Below, in pieces: positions 1-26,162 of a stretch of 64,000 nucleotides of DNA (position 1 is its first letter; the number at the start of each line of letters is the position of its first letter). This stretch comes from Lota lota (lineage: Eukaryota > Chordata > Actinopteri > Gadiformes > Lotidae). The DNA is taken from assembly GCA_026745465.1 (NCBI GenBank), contig JACYXH010000319.1, forward strand, positions 394,501-458,500, given 5' to 3'. The translations under genes and the position numbers were made by a program. The notes beneath the pieces are model-generated. The model saw nothing but the letters and a program-made list of their open reading frames with translations. It did no database searches and was not told the origin of the DNA.

Positions 1-506
1 AATTAAAAATATTAGAAAATCTAAACAAAATGAATAGCAATGTCTCCTATCAAACTACTACTCTTCTCCTCGCCTCCTGCCTATTATTTCACCAAACATA
101 CCATACATACACACATGTGCGCATGCACAGGAGGATTAACTCTTCTTCGTCTATTCAAGCTCCTTCGGCAAAGTAGGACATTGAAAATATCCGGGGGTTT
201 GCAGTCTTGTAATAAATATTTTGAAGGAGGCAGAGCGCTATTCAGACGGAGTCTATGTGCGCTCTGTTTATAGAGGAAGTTCTGATAGTAAGTTAGTCCA
301 AATCCTGCTAATAATGGCGTAGGAAAACCAAATTGTCGATCATCCCTTCAATTGCCAATTTACGAAGCCTCGTCTGAAGGAAAGCTTATAAAACAAAAAT
401 ATGTAGCGGGACTTTAGTTGTGCTTCACAAACGAGTATTTCTAGAAACAGTTTTGAAAAAAAAGATCAAACCATAACTGGAGTCCATCCTCTCTCTGAAT
501 TGAAAG

Positions 507-8290
<7,784 letters not shown>

Positions 8291-8529
8291 CAAAGTCTTT
8301 CAATTGTTTCACTTGATCTTGCTCAAATGTACTAGCCTATTTATTTATTTTATAACCGCTAGCTTTATTTCCACATCTGTTGCCCTCTTCTTAAGTCTCC
8401 TTAAGACATGCCGTGTTTAAATAGGTTGTGATATGATTCCCATTCAATGTGCACTCCTCAAAGAGGCGGGCCATATCCATAGAACTTCCAAAATAGGGTG
8501 CGAAATAATTGCACTGCTATTGGGGGCGG

Positions 8530-8552
8530 GGGGCCGGGGGGGGGGGGGGGGG
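8530..8552. repeat. Poly-G tract upstream of leiomodin-like gene
   Basis: A G-rich run ending in about 18 consecutive G at roughly 8535-8552, about 110 bases before the start codon. It may form G-quadruplex and is a common site of assembly error. Confidence 0.85.
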
Positions 8553-8658
8553 TGCTAGGGAGATCCCCTCCCTCGGGCCCCGTTACTGTTATCATACCTG
8601 ACCCGTCACATGCAAGCAGCTAAATAAAACACCTTAACCGTACGGGCGGTGTTTAATA

Positions 8659-9853
8659 ATGTCGACCGAACGGAGTACTAGAGGTGAGAGGGCGCAAGAC
8701 GGCGACGACGACGAGGACCTGGACGCTCTTTTGGCGACTTTGACGGCTGACGAAGTGAAAGAGTTGGAGAGCGAATTCATGGTGATTGATCCTGACCCCG
8801 GTGTGCCTGTTGGGCTGCGGCAGAGAAATCAGACCGAGAAGACACCCTCGATAAGTTATGATAGGAAGGCAATGCTTGACTTCTGTGAGGAAGAGACCAA
8901 GAAACTAATTCATCGGGAATTATCTATTGAGGTTAGCATTTTGTTGTGTATTTCGAGCTGAAAGGCTGCCATGTCCTTAAGATAGGTTTTCGATCTTGAG
9001 CACAGCCCATGGTGGAGAGATACTACACGAAGTGTGATATTCTCTAATGTTGGAGCTATACTTATTTATTCGCCATATCAAATGCTTGTTTACAATGGCA
9101 AGTGGGTACATTTAGTCACGAACGTCTTAAAGGTTGGCCCTTGACTGGCAGGAGGAGCCAGGCTCTGGGATGGATTCCTTCGCCTTACTATTAAAACAAA
9201 AGTGGACGTATCTCGTTAGTTAAATCATTTTTATCTTGTTTCCACTGCATATACTATTTAATTATTTTTGACCTACAACGCTGAGGGGTGGATAGGACTG
9301 AAATAGTCTGAACTGATTTATGTTGAGATTTTCCTGAACCGTGGATATACATGCCTATTGAAACAAATAGAGGAAGATTAATGACGTTCCTCGGCCATGG
9401 CTCCGGTCAAACCATGCTGCCTTTTAAGGTCAGGGTTCGCTGAGCACTGCGGCGCTTAGAATGAACTTCCATAACCGCGAGCTTCCAGTGCCCCAATGCA
9501 CTAACACAACGGATGTGCAACGCTAAATTTGCACTAATCCCAAACCTTTTCCACTCTTTTTATTTAACTAGTGACTTTTATTTACATTTTAATGGTAATT
9601 TAAAGGTTTCCTTGGACATTAGCTGTCCTTTGACATATGTGAAAATGTGTTGCCAGAGATGTGTGTTATTGTGCTAAATCCTAATCTTTCTCTGAAGGGG
9701 GAGCCAAACACTGACGGAGACGGCAGAGGCAGTGAAAACCTGCCAAAGGGCTGTGGCTCCTCAAGTATGCAAGGAGAAGACGGCTGCTTTGTGCCGAATA
9801 CAAATACTGCTAAAACATCTAAAGACAGAGCAGAGACGCTACTGAACAAATGA
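8659..9853 (+). CDS. lmod1: Leiomodin-like N-terminal protein, apparently truncated
   Basis: Exon 1 is 8659-8931 (91 codons, then GAG|gttagc). It has the leiomodin/tropomodulin N-terminus: an acidic start (DEDLDALLATLTADEVKELE), VIDPDPGVPVGLRQRNQTEK and FCEEETKKLIHRELSIE. This is the tropomyosin-binding and first actin-binding helix region that directs these proteins to thin-filament pointed ends; the NQTEK context resembles LMOD1. The likely second exon begins at 9698 after TCTGAAG, keeps phase, and reads GEPNTDGDGRGSENLPKG before a TGA at 9851-9853, giving 142 residues. Full-length leiomodins have a leucine-rich-repeat domain and a WH2 motif encoded further on; I cannot find them in any frame up to 12.6 kb. 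It is either a decayed duplicate, a short leiomodin-like protein, or a gene with a missing assembly segment. Exon 1 is certain, the rest is inferred. Confidence 0.7.
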
Positions 9854-10239
9854 AAGAAGTGGGATGTTTTGTATAAAAAAACAACCAACAGAGGATATCA
9901 ATGGAAGACATGTAGGGATTTGAGGCCGCTGAGGAAATTAAAATACATTGGGAATAGGAAAAAGCAGGAGTGCAAGAAATGAAGCATGAAGGAAAGAATG
10001 GCACAAGGAAAAATCAAATGGAAGCAATGGAAACATTAGTAGACTATAATGTAGGCCTAGCAGAATGACTGTAAACACATGACAGGGTGAAACATGGTGA
10101 GGTAGCTATATTTGGATCCCCTTGAGCAAGACCGGGAGAAGACCTGAGTTGACCTGAGCTGAGCGATGACAAACCAGCCACCAGTAACGTCTAAACAGAC
10201 AGCGTGTGTTTACACTTTTATACTATGTTTTTTTTTAAC

Positions 10240-10270
10240 CCCATTGCATGTACAGAGTGCATGCAATGGG
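10240..10270. repeat. Inverted repeat, 11-bp arms
   Basis: CCCATTGCATG (10240-10250) and CATGCAATGGG (10260-10270) are perfect complements around a 9-base loop. With one bulged base the pairing extends two pairs further. It sits in non-coding sequence after the leiomodin-like exons. Confidence 0.8.
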
Positions 10271-10747
10271 TTTATTGGCACACAGAGTGGAGCAAACACA
10301 TGCCTGTGCAGCTTCGTCTGGACACTCTACACCTCACCCTGAAAGAAAAACTGATTCTAATCTGATTTAAAAATAGAACTGTACAGTAGAACACAGTACT
10401 ATGGAAACGTTTCCAATGCTTACCGATTCTACAACCTGCCCCTGGCGCTTTTCACTGAGCAGTAAGAGATATGAAAGGACTCAGAATCATTATAGGGGAC
10501 AAGAGAAACAAGAAGTCTTACCGGATCTGCCCATTGATTACACGATTGATCAACACAAGACTCTCCTTTAAAGAAATCCAAATGTGTGGGGAATCGTTTC
10601 AGACCCCCTATCCTTCTTTCTCCCTTTCTGCAGTGAAACGAAGGTTCTGATGGAACCGCCTGACTTTACCAAGGTACCGTGATAGGTGGACTCCTTGACA
10701 TGCTGGAACGTTACATTCCTGTTGTTGGACTCTATTTGTAACACTGA

Positions 10748-10753
10748 AATAAA
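10748..10753 (+). other. Polyadenylation signal AATAAA
   Basis: AATAAAG about 15 bases before an (AT)n tract. It is the first good signal after the leiomodin-like exons and could end that transcript. Confidence 0.4.
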
Positions 10754-10765
10754 GACTCAGTGTTA

Positions 10766-10846
<81 letters not shown>
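10766..10846. repeat. (AT)n microsatellite
   Basis: About 80 bases of alternating AT immediately after a polyadenylation signal. Confidence 0.97.
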
Positions 10847-10849
<3 letters not shown>

Positions 10850-10859
10850 CTATATTGTT

Positions 10860-12600
10860 AAACTTGTTGTTTAATGCCACAGAACATTTTCAATAAGTGA
10901 ATTATTAGTGCCAGGTATATTGGATTTTTCATTTAGTAAAACAAAAATACAATATATATATTTTTTAAAGCCACTACAAAGTACCTTATTTGGTACCCAT
11001 CTGACAAACTGAATGTCTTCAAATTGTACCTTTAACCGTTAAAACTGAGTTCAGGAGGATATTATGTCACCAGATGTACATTAATGTCCTTGGATAAAAT
11101 GCAGTGGGTAAATGTATTTTGATGTGTAATAAATGTGTTGTATCCGATGATACTCTGAATGACCTTAGATTATTATCACAATGAATTAGAATAGTTTTTC
11201 CTTTGCTTAAAGCAAACAAGCTGTGGTAATGTAAAATAACCTTACAGTACTCCATTCTGATACGTCTTTAACTTAATGAATAAATGACAGTTTGACAAAC
11301 ACTGGGTAAGTGTACTGCGCATACAGTGAAGATGAGTTTTAGAATCACAATCTTATCACCACACACTGCCTGTTCACTCTTGAAGGCGTTCCCCTCACAT
11401 GAATTTGGTGTCCATATTTGGCCATTCTAATGAGGAAGTTATGATGCAAGTTCTCCTCTGGTCCTTTCAAATATGGGCTGTGGCCAGTTGGGTGTCTTTT
11501 CTTTAGTGCAGTGCATTGACATTGTGAAAGACATTGCTAGCAGTCGGTGAAAAAGACCGGCCCATAATGACTGGAACTATGAATACAAAGGTTAGAAGAA
11601 CTGGATTCTCACAGGATCTAACCATTGTCAGGATAATATTATCCCATATTTGAGAATACATCAATGAATATTTTCCCATTGCAATAGTGTTGTTCAACAG
11701 CACCATTAAATCAAAAATATGTATACATTTTTGAGTCATATAGGATTCACCTTAGGCATTGCACTGTCATTTGATAAAATCATTGTGTGGTTGCAAAAAA
11801 CATTGAGTGAAACCTTGAGTGTGTTTAACACTGAAAAGTTGTTAAAGTTTCAAATGCACATATCTTGAGTTGTCGATAATGAAAAGATAAGCTTCATTAT
11901 TCTTATTCTTATTATTGTCGTGTCACTAGTTAATTAAACTAGGGAGATAAATTGACCACAATCTGTGAGATTGGTGTTAGATATACAGGCCATTGACATG
12001 TACATAGACGTAAAGGTATTTTGAACAAGACAAGGAAAAGGATAACATTGAATCTAAAACAGAAAAGTAGTTAACTTAGGATAGTGTAAGAGTGACTGAG
12101 CATACTTGACTTTGCAAACATAAATTCTCATGACCTTTCACAATTTGCAGGTGAGGTTCCCAAAATGCATATTATGTAGCCTCCTATTTGAAGCACGGAT
12201 CTAAGGTCAGATCTGATCTAAGATTTGAATCGAAGGTCTAACTTGTATAGTAGAATCACAATGTTAGGGCTCTGTTTGAGTATGTTGTTTCGTTCTTGAG
12301 GGTACAAGCCCCTAATGCTAAATGTACTAAGGCTTTATCAATACAATATGTTGTGATCCCTCCCACTCTCTTAACCCACGTCCCCATCACATTATTAAAC
12401 TTTAGACTTAATTATAATGTAGGCCTAACCTAGAATCACGACACCAGGATACAGGAAGTAATAGTCTAACAACTATTAGCCTAACCAAAAACAGTTTGGT
12501 GCCTAATTGATTTATTTTAAATAAGCGGGGATGTGTTTCTATAATTAAAAAAAAGACAAGAAAAAAGAAAAACATTTAATAAACATTTAAGAAGCGTAAT
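10860..12600. other. Intergenic region, nothing recognised
   Basis: AT-rich sequence between the leiomodin-like gene and the rap1b promoter. Short open frames on both strands lack coding features. No repeat family or RNA gene is recognised. Confidence 0.7.
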
Positions 12601-12614
12601 AAAGTCACTTTAAC

Positions 12615-12712
12615 CCGATTGGCTGCTGACGAACCAATCGGTAGCTGCTTCTACAACCCTTCCGTACATTCACGCTGAGTGTGATTTTTGCTCATAGCGG
12701 AGCACGGTAAGT
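12615..12712 (+). promoter_or_regulatory. rap1b: rap1b promoter and non-coding first exon
   Basis: Two CCAAT boxes face each other as an 8-bp inverted repeat, CCGATTGG (12615-12622) and CCAATCGG (12634-12641). About 70 bases later AGCACG|gtaagt (intron from about 12708) looks like the donor of an untranslated first exon. NF-Y binding is the expected use of such sites. Assignment to rap1b rests on orientation and lack of another gene between. Confidence 0.55.
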
Positions 12713-15700
12713 GACTTCAAATCTTTTCCGGTGTAGAATTATGCGTTTATTATCTGATAGTTGAGGCCTAAACACACGGTGTTCTATATATCGCTTGGAA
12801 AACAGTAAAGCTGTTACTTGTTATAAGGGAAATTACTGCTCATAATAATTCAGTCCGGTAAGAGCGCTAACGAAAGGCTAACTAACGTTAGTTCAAGTAG
12901 CTATTATCGGCGTTCGCTAATAACTAGTTTGCCATTAGAACATCTTCTAGTGGTTTATTTTCACCAATGTTGGATTGGGTCACTGGCTTGCAAAAGCTGT
13001 ATATGCGCATACGTAAACGGGGTGTGAACGTGTGACAAATAATCAAAGTATAGTCATGGGCTCACTTGTTTTTCACGCCTTTGGACCTGCTAACTTTTAG
13101 CCACCCAGTCTTAGCCGCTAGCGCTGGGGGGAATGTTAAAGGGAGGCTAACATTTACCAACACGTTTTTTGTTCATTCTAAGCGAACCAACGGCCTGATC
13201 AGACATTGTCGATTATAACTAAACGTAGCACGACACAGCCCCGGTGATGGGCTGTTGACCGCGTCATTGCTCCAATAACCAGCAGCATTTTGGACTTAAT
13301 AAGGAGATGTCTTTGGCAAACGTTAGCATGTAGCGTCAGGTTTTCAGGCGTGAACGTTTTAGGTTCGGTAACCCAGCATAACGCACTTAAAACGCCATCA
13401 GGTTCAACGAAGTAGCTGCAGTTCATGTACCATTTCGGTTCGTGTCAGCACGACGCATTTTCACTGTTGCCTTCATGTTGTAACTTCTAAAAGCGGCTTG
13501 CATTGGGTGTCTATGTGCGCTCATAGCCCCACCCTTCCTTTAGGAAGCAGCGAGATAATGCCCCACATAAACACAAATATAAGTTAGTAGTGTCATACTG
13601 ACACCAATAGAACTCACTGCCGCACAGGGCAATACAAATGGCCAACATTTAAAACAGGTTGGATTTATGTCTACTATGAAGTTATTTAAAACTAATGTCG
13701 TATTTGTGTAATCCACTGCGCAAACGAGAACTGAACCTTTATGTGGCCTGTTAACTTTTTTGCCAGTAGAAAAGATTGGCGCAGCAATTATTGAATAATT
13801 TACGCAATACTTTCTTAAGAAGGCCTTTTTTGTCCTTTAGTTAGCCCAATGGCACCATGATTTCAGATGACAGTGAATAGTAGTTTGCCGTTTTACTTTT
13901 CTGATCCAAAAATAAATTAAAGCTGCTTTTATATACACGGCAATCATTAAAAAATGGTAAAAATCAGGAAACCAGATATTGTAAGACTGTCATAACAAAC
14001 CATATCGATACATGTGTGATAATCTACGCTTTAAACACTGCATGACAAATCGGAGTGACCTCAAATGAAATGCAGTGTGTGGAGTTATTACTTTGACTGT
14101 TCTTCCTGTTTGAAAACAGTGCTTGTTTCCTGTGGGAATTCATTTGGAGAAGCCTAGCTTGTTGGGTCTCAGCACGGCATAGCACCTGCCCTCCGATATC
14201 AGCCTGCTACGAGATCTGCCGGGCCCTCCTTGCCAGATGTAGAGGGAGCTGTCGTCGACAGCAGCTGTGTACACGGTAGGTCCTTTTCCGTAAGAGATTA
14301 AAGCAAGCTTAACATATTTAGTTATTCAAAGCTATTTAGCACCTGTTGATCTTAATTGTTGTTTCTTATTGTCATGTTTTACTTCCTGATTTGCGTTTCC
14401 ATATTGTAGTGAGCAGTAGTGCACAGGGGTGAATGCTATTCAAAGAGACTGCTCATATTAATTAATGCTTGGCCTTTATTGTATTTGTATTTACGAGTTT
14501 ACATGAAAAGGGTCATATTGCCCTTTTTTCCTATTATAAAAGCCATATAAGTATTGGCAGATGTTTCATTAAACTGAGGTGTATCATATGTCTTGCAATT
14601 ATTTTAACATGGTGGCCGATGCTGTCTCCTCTGATCTCTGGTTCAGTATTTGTCTGATACACTTGAGTGGGGGGTGGTCATTACAATGGCCCTTTGTAGA
14701 ATGCCTCATGTGTCCGTCTTTCATTGTGGGCTTCTGCGTGTGCTTCATTCGTCGTAGTTAGAATTGCAAATGCTGGTGGAGTGTGACAGAGTGTTTTTTT
14801 TTTTTTTTTGCATTGTGTGGCCCAGTGTTCGACAAAGGTCCCACAGTAATGATTCAAGTCTGTGATTGGCAAACCCAGTATGATTAGTAGATTCAAAGAG
14901 GCTCTTTAATGATATTTCTCTGCGCACACGCCCACCCCCTTTGACATTTGTGAATCAAAGTGGCATCATATTAGCATGATATATGCCATGGGCTGCCTTT
15001 CCAAAGCAGTTGTTGCTTTTGTAAATATAGGGTAATGGTTTTGTGAACATGTTTGTAAATCTTTAGGAGAATAAAAATGTTCAGATAGACTATTTGAACC
15101 TAATTTGACTATTTCTGTGTACCATCAAATGCGATTCTCATTTCATGCTGGCGTTTGACAACAGGTCAATTCATTGCATCCAGAACATTTGAGCCACTGT
15201 AATGTGACTAGGCTACCCAGCTGGCTTTTTGATTCTTACCACCACTATATACAGGTCTTTGTTTTGTTTTGTTTTTACTTCAAAATCAATACGCAATCAG
15301 AGTTCAAGTAGCTGTGGTAAGAGGCAAAGCGGCTCATGGGAAATGTGTTTTATTCTGTGATTGCCATTTTCTAAATATTCTCATGAGCATTTAAACATGA
15401 AATGGAAATAGCCTAGTATAACCAAAAAAAACAACAACAATCTAGCCCTAAACATTCACATGTATGTTACGGCTGCAAGTACTATCTAGATAACGCTGGT
15501 ACAATGAAATCAACTGCTTATTTAGAAAAAAGAAAGCGCAGCGTTATCAGAAGGAGGACACAACTAGTCTTAGGAGTGGCTGTGTGGCCGTTACCGGCCG
15601 TGGTCTAATGAGATCAAGTTATTTCTGGCGCCGTGAGTCCTTACCTGGTGACTACAGAGCGCTGGGATTGTGCGTGCTGGAGGAAGTGGCCCCCCTCACT

Positions 15701-16072
15701 TCCTACTTCTCCTTTTCTTGATTCTTGTTCTGTGAGGACTTGGGACGCAGCGCGAGCCCCACCTTTTCAGACAGCTGACGTCCCCAGGGAGTGGGTGGGG
15801 GTCGAAGCTCATTCTTCTGGCCGAAAGGGAGCGTTGAATCTGCTGATGTCAGTCGGCAGCGCTTTACTGCTCGGTCATAATTGCCGTGCTTGAAAGGATT
15901 GGGGATACCATTAGCTAGTGTGGCACAGCAACCGAAAATGTGATTTTGCTTCTTACATAACAGTGATTGTCTCTCGTTGTTTGTATTTATTAAGTACAAA
16001 AGTTGGTGAGTTGCTGATAGCGATGTGTAAACTAACCAACAGTTTCTTGGTTTCTGTCCTGCGCCTGCAGTT
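12713..16072 (+). other. 5' intronic region of rap1b
   Basis: About 3.3 kb between the putative first exon and the start-codon exon. Only a poly-T tract near 14794-14810 and the possible exon at about 14110-14275 stand out. Open frames here are short and without family resemblance. Confidence 0.6.
14110..14275 (+). other. rap1b: Possible alternative untranslated exon of rap1b
   Basis: GAAAACAG followed by about 165 bases of GC-richer sequence ending TACACG|gtaggt. It resembles an internal non-coding exon or alternative first exon between the putative promoter and the start-codon exon. Evidence is splice-site shape and composition only. Confidence 0.25.
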
Positions 16073-16102
16073 CCTTGCGCGGTCTAGTGAAGTAGCCTTA
16101 CC

Positions 16103-19037
<2,935 letters not shown>

Positions 19038-19066
19038 GATGCCGGTGAGCTGCAGCATTAGGCCAG

Positions 19067-20270
19067 GTGAGTAGCTAGCGACAAGCGTGTAATCATTATA
19101 CAGACTCGTTTTGAATCATTCAAGCTTCAGCGATGACTATAAAATAGATATTGGAAGTACAATCCTTATTGTTGGAAGGGGTCATCCTTTTGGGGAAAGT
19201 ATTTATGTTAAATGGTCACTGCCAGGTTGACTGATAGGTTTTAAGTTGAATGTCAAGGATGATTAGTCATATTTGAATGCGAGCCAATTGAAATAACGCA
19301 GTGTTTGCTTTTGTCTGGCATTAATAAATAACCACCGAACAGCTAAATCCTCTTCAAAAGTTGGCCAAACATGCTTTAATTTCCAATGGGATATAGGGTG
19401 ATATATTTTAAATATTTTCATGAAACATGTTTTCTCGGTAAAGTTCAGATGGAAGATTTGCGACTAAATCGCAGTCGAAATGGTTTGCAAACGGCGATTT
19501 AACGTGGTCAACTTCTTGAAGCCAGACGCTCGGCAACTAACCAGTTCACCCCGCTTCAACTCTGCAATGTTTCAAAACCCTTTTGGAAATCTCTGTTGTG
19601 AACTGGGCTGTATCCGCACATTAAGCCTAATTAAGCGTACAGTTCCATCTGCTGTTGAAGCAGCGTAATACACGCGGTGTGCTGAAGAGCCGTTGCCCAG
19701 TGACAACACGCGGTGTGCTGAAGAGCCGTTGCCCAGTGACAACACGCGGTGTGCTGAAGAGCCGTTGCCCAGTGACAACACGCGGTGTGCTGAAGAGCCG
19801 TTGCCCAGTGACAACACGCGGTGTGCTGAAGAGCCGTTGCCCAGTGACAACACGCGGTGTGCTGAAGAGCCGTTGCCCAGTGACAACACGCGGTGTGCTG
19901 AAGAGCCGTTGCCCAGTGACAACACGCGGTGTGCTGAAGAGCCGTTGCCCAGTGACAACACGCGGTGTGCTGAAGAGCCGTTGCCCAGTGACAACACGCG
20001 GTGTGCTGAAGAGCCGTTGCCCAGTGACAACACGCGGTGTGCTGAAGACAAGTGATTACCAACTGAAATGGGCTTTAAGAAAATAGTTCTGCTTGGTCTT
20101 TGGTGTATTTGAATTTCTGCTGTTTGCTGCTATTTTATCCAAGTTATTCACACATTACAGCAAAGGCCAACGCAGAACAAAAACGGCTTGACAAACTTCT
20201 CCTTATGCTTCAACATTCTCGCACGTACCACAGCGTTGCATATTCACCATGATTTGTCCCTCTTGTGCAG
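19067..20270 (+). other. rap1b: Probable intron in rap1b 3'UTR
   Basis: After the stop codon GCCAG|gtgagt (intron from about 19067) reads as a donor and CTTGTGCAG before 20271 as an acceptor. RAP1B in mammals also has a 3'UTR exon after the stop-codon exon. The intron contains the 36-bp minisatellite. Confidence 0.55.
19670..20048. repeat. 36-bp minisatellite, 10.5 copies
   Basis: Perfect tandem repeats with unit starting ACACGCGGTGTGCTGAAGAG, period 36, starting at 19670 and ending in a half unit. I see no base differences among full copies. Because 36 is a multiple of three, several frames stay open on both strands; these are not genes. Confidence 0.98.
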
Positions 20271-20434
20271 ATCCCTGTAATGATTAACTGTTGCCCATTT
20301 GGATGGTGCCAGCATTCCAAGCCCACTCTGGAACACATCGACAACGGCTGACAGAGAACCACTTCACCACTCTGGAGAGGAGATGGCACATTATTTTAAG
20401 ATTTTCTTCTCTCTTTTTAATGGTGAAGAGCCCA

Positions 20435-20465
<31 letters not shown>

Positions 20466-21600
20466 GTTATTCATCATTGTTGGCCTTGGTTGATGACAAC
20501 TGTTATCTTTCTTTTCTACGGTCTTATCTTTTGACAAAATGTCAGGTTTCAAGGAAAGACCATATAATATATGGAGACTAAAGTGTTTTATTGAAAGTAA
20601 CAACTGTTTTTTTTTTGTTTTTTTGGCATATTGTGACTTTATGTTTGCAAAAGAAATCCTGTACGTTGGCCTTCTTATGCCTTCTTCTGCACTAACCGTG
20701 TCAACAATGCATCATCGTCCATAGGTTTCATACTGCTAGGAAGTGTTTTCGTGAGATTACATCTCTCCTATAAGTGACTTTGTTTTATATTGAAAGCTGC
20801 CAGGCTTTCATATTTCCCATAATATATTCTAATTCCATTTTTGCATAATGAAGCTAAGGAAATTAGTATTTTATAGACTGATGGGTGAAATTACGCATTT
20901 TTTTTTCTGTCTTGAGGCTGAAATTATATTGTACTAACTAATAGTTTTTCTTGTGTTACCCTGTCACACATGATTTTCCAGCTTTTATGAATGATTAAAT
21001 TTTAGTACATTTTCATTATTTTTGTCCTGGTCTTTCTTTAATTAGGGTATATAAATAGGATATTTAGTTTGTCAATGATGTCAAAAGGCATAAATACAAT
21101 AGTTTAATTGGTGATGGAGTTTGTTCAGCATAAAACTGAAATTGTATTAAGTATGATAAAGAATTAAGTGATTCATCTATCACAGCTACTTTGATTAAGC
21201 TCATTCAGTTAATTTAAGGGCTTTGATTCGTAGGCTAAATGAATGGCTTATTAAACTTGGAAGATTCCTGTAGAGGGACAAATATCCAGGCTCATTAACC
21301 ATGTACCAAAGCATTGTACACCCTGCTTGTTTTCTAACGACACCCAAACACATAATTTGTGATTTCTAAATAATTTCCATATACTTAAATGAAGGTTATC
21401 CAATACCAAATAATAATATACATATTTTTGGTACCAGTTTATTAGGCCACTTGATTTTCAGTTTATTAATGTGTGGTTCTTGATTTTACCTCTAGGTGTC
21501 AGCATCATTTACTTTCCCTGCAGTTCACTATCAAGCTAAATGTTTTTTCTTTTTGATTTATGAAAGATTTGAAAATAAATACATTCTCTTTTTCATTCTG
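20271..21600 (+). other. rap1b: rap1b 3'UTR
   Basis: AT-rich untranslated sequence beginning at the 3'UTR exon and containing a poly-C run at about 20434-20463. AAAATAAATA near 21573-21582 is a plausible polyadenylation region. The segment GTGCCAGCATTCCAAGCC near its start resembles the RAP1B 3'UTR. Confidence 0.5.
20434..20463. repeat. Poly-C tract
   Basis: About 30 consecutive C in the rap1b 3'UTR. Confidence 0.95.
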
Positions 21601-21928
21601 GGACAACCCAATTTGCCGTCCGTATGGTGTTTTTTGATTATTTCTACAAAAAGCCATTAATACAGGCCTCCATTGCCTAGTCTTTTTTTAATAAGTGTGC
21701 AGGATCACTCAGGGAATTTCTATTTTTATGAAATAGTAATTGACTGATATTTTACTATAGGGGTGCAGCGGAGGTAGTGGTTCTCTAGTCCTCTCACCTA
21801 TATCTCGCCCTCTTCATCCTCCCATCCTCCCTCTCCCTCACACGCATGCATAGACACAGGCTACATGACCCCCTCCCCCTTCCATCATTTTCCCATCTCT
21901 CTTACTCACTCTCATCTCTACAACAAAC
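21601..21928 (+). promoter_or_regulatory. Region upstream of xkr7 start codon
   Basis: Pyrimidine-rich leader (many CCCTC/CTCTC runs from about 21785 to 21920) leading to ACAAACATGGCC. Likely 5'UTR and promoter; no TATA box is evident. Confidence 0.4.
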
Positions 21929-25878
<3,950 letters not shown>

Positions 25879-26059
25879 CCCGCCAGAGATGCCACGACGC
25901 AGGTTTTCTGTGTGACGAGGCCAGGGTGACTATCCCACGGGTGCCGCTCGAGGCTCAATAAGGTAGACAGAACAGACACACAGAGGTCTGTACCTGGACT
26001 GCTGCTGTCTGTGCTGCCCAGCACTGGAGGCTTCTGGCAGACAGAGGAGTGGTAGGACC

Positions 26060-26116
26060 ATGGGGGAGGAGGAGGAGGAGGAGGAGGAGGGGGAGGAGGA
26101 GGAGGAGAGGAGGAGG
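26060..26116. repeat. GGA/AGG purine repeat in xkr7 3'UTR
   Basis: About 55 bases of GGAGGA units, about 190 bases after the stop codon and about 45 bases before an AATAAA at 26157-26162 that is the likely xkr7 polyadenylation signal. Confidence 0.9.
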
Positions 26117-26162
26117 TTTTTCATTTACATAAAGTTAAAGCCCTGTGATGCCATCCAATAAA

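Noticed and set aside
10626..10695. Terminal leiomodin exon after CCCTTTCTGCAG
   Set aside because: The acceptor is good, but the short frame that follows (ETKVLMEPPDFTKVP) does not convincingly match a leiomodin C-terminus.
19670..20048. CRISPR-like array of 36-bp repeats
   Set aside because: Units are directly adjacent with no unique spacers, in a vertebrate intron, so this is a minisatellite.
19572..20086. Repetitive open frames of 120-159 codons on both strands
   Set aside because: They follow from the 36-bp period being a multiple of three; no start context or homology.
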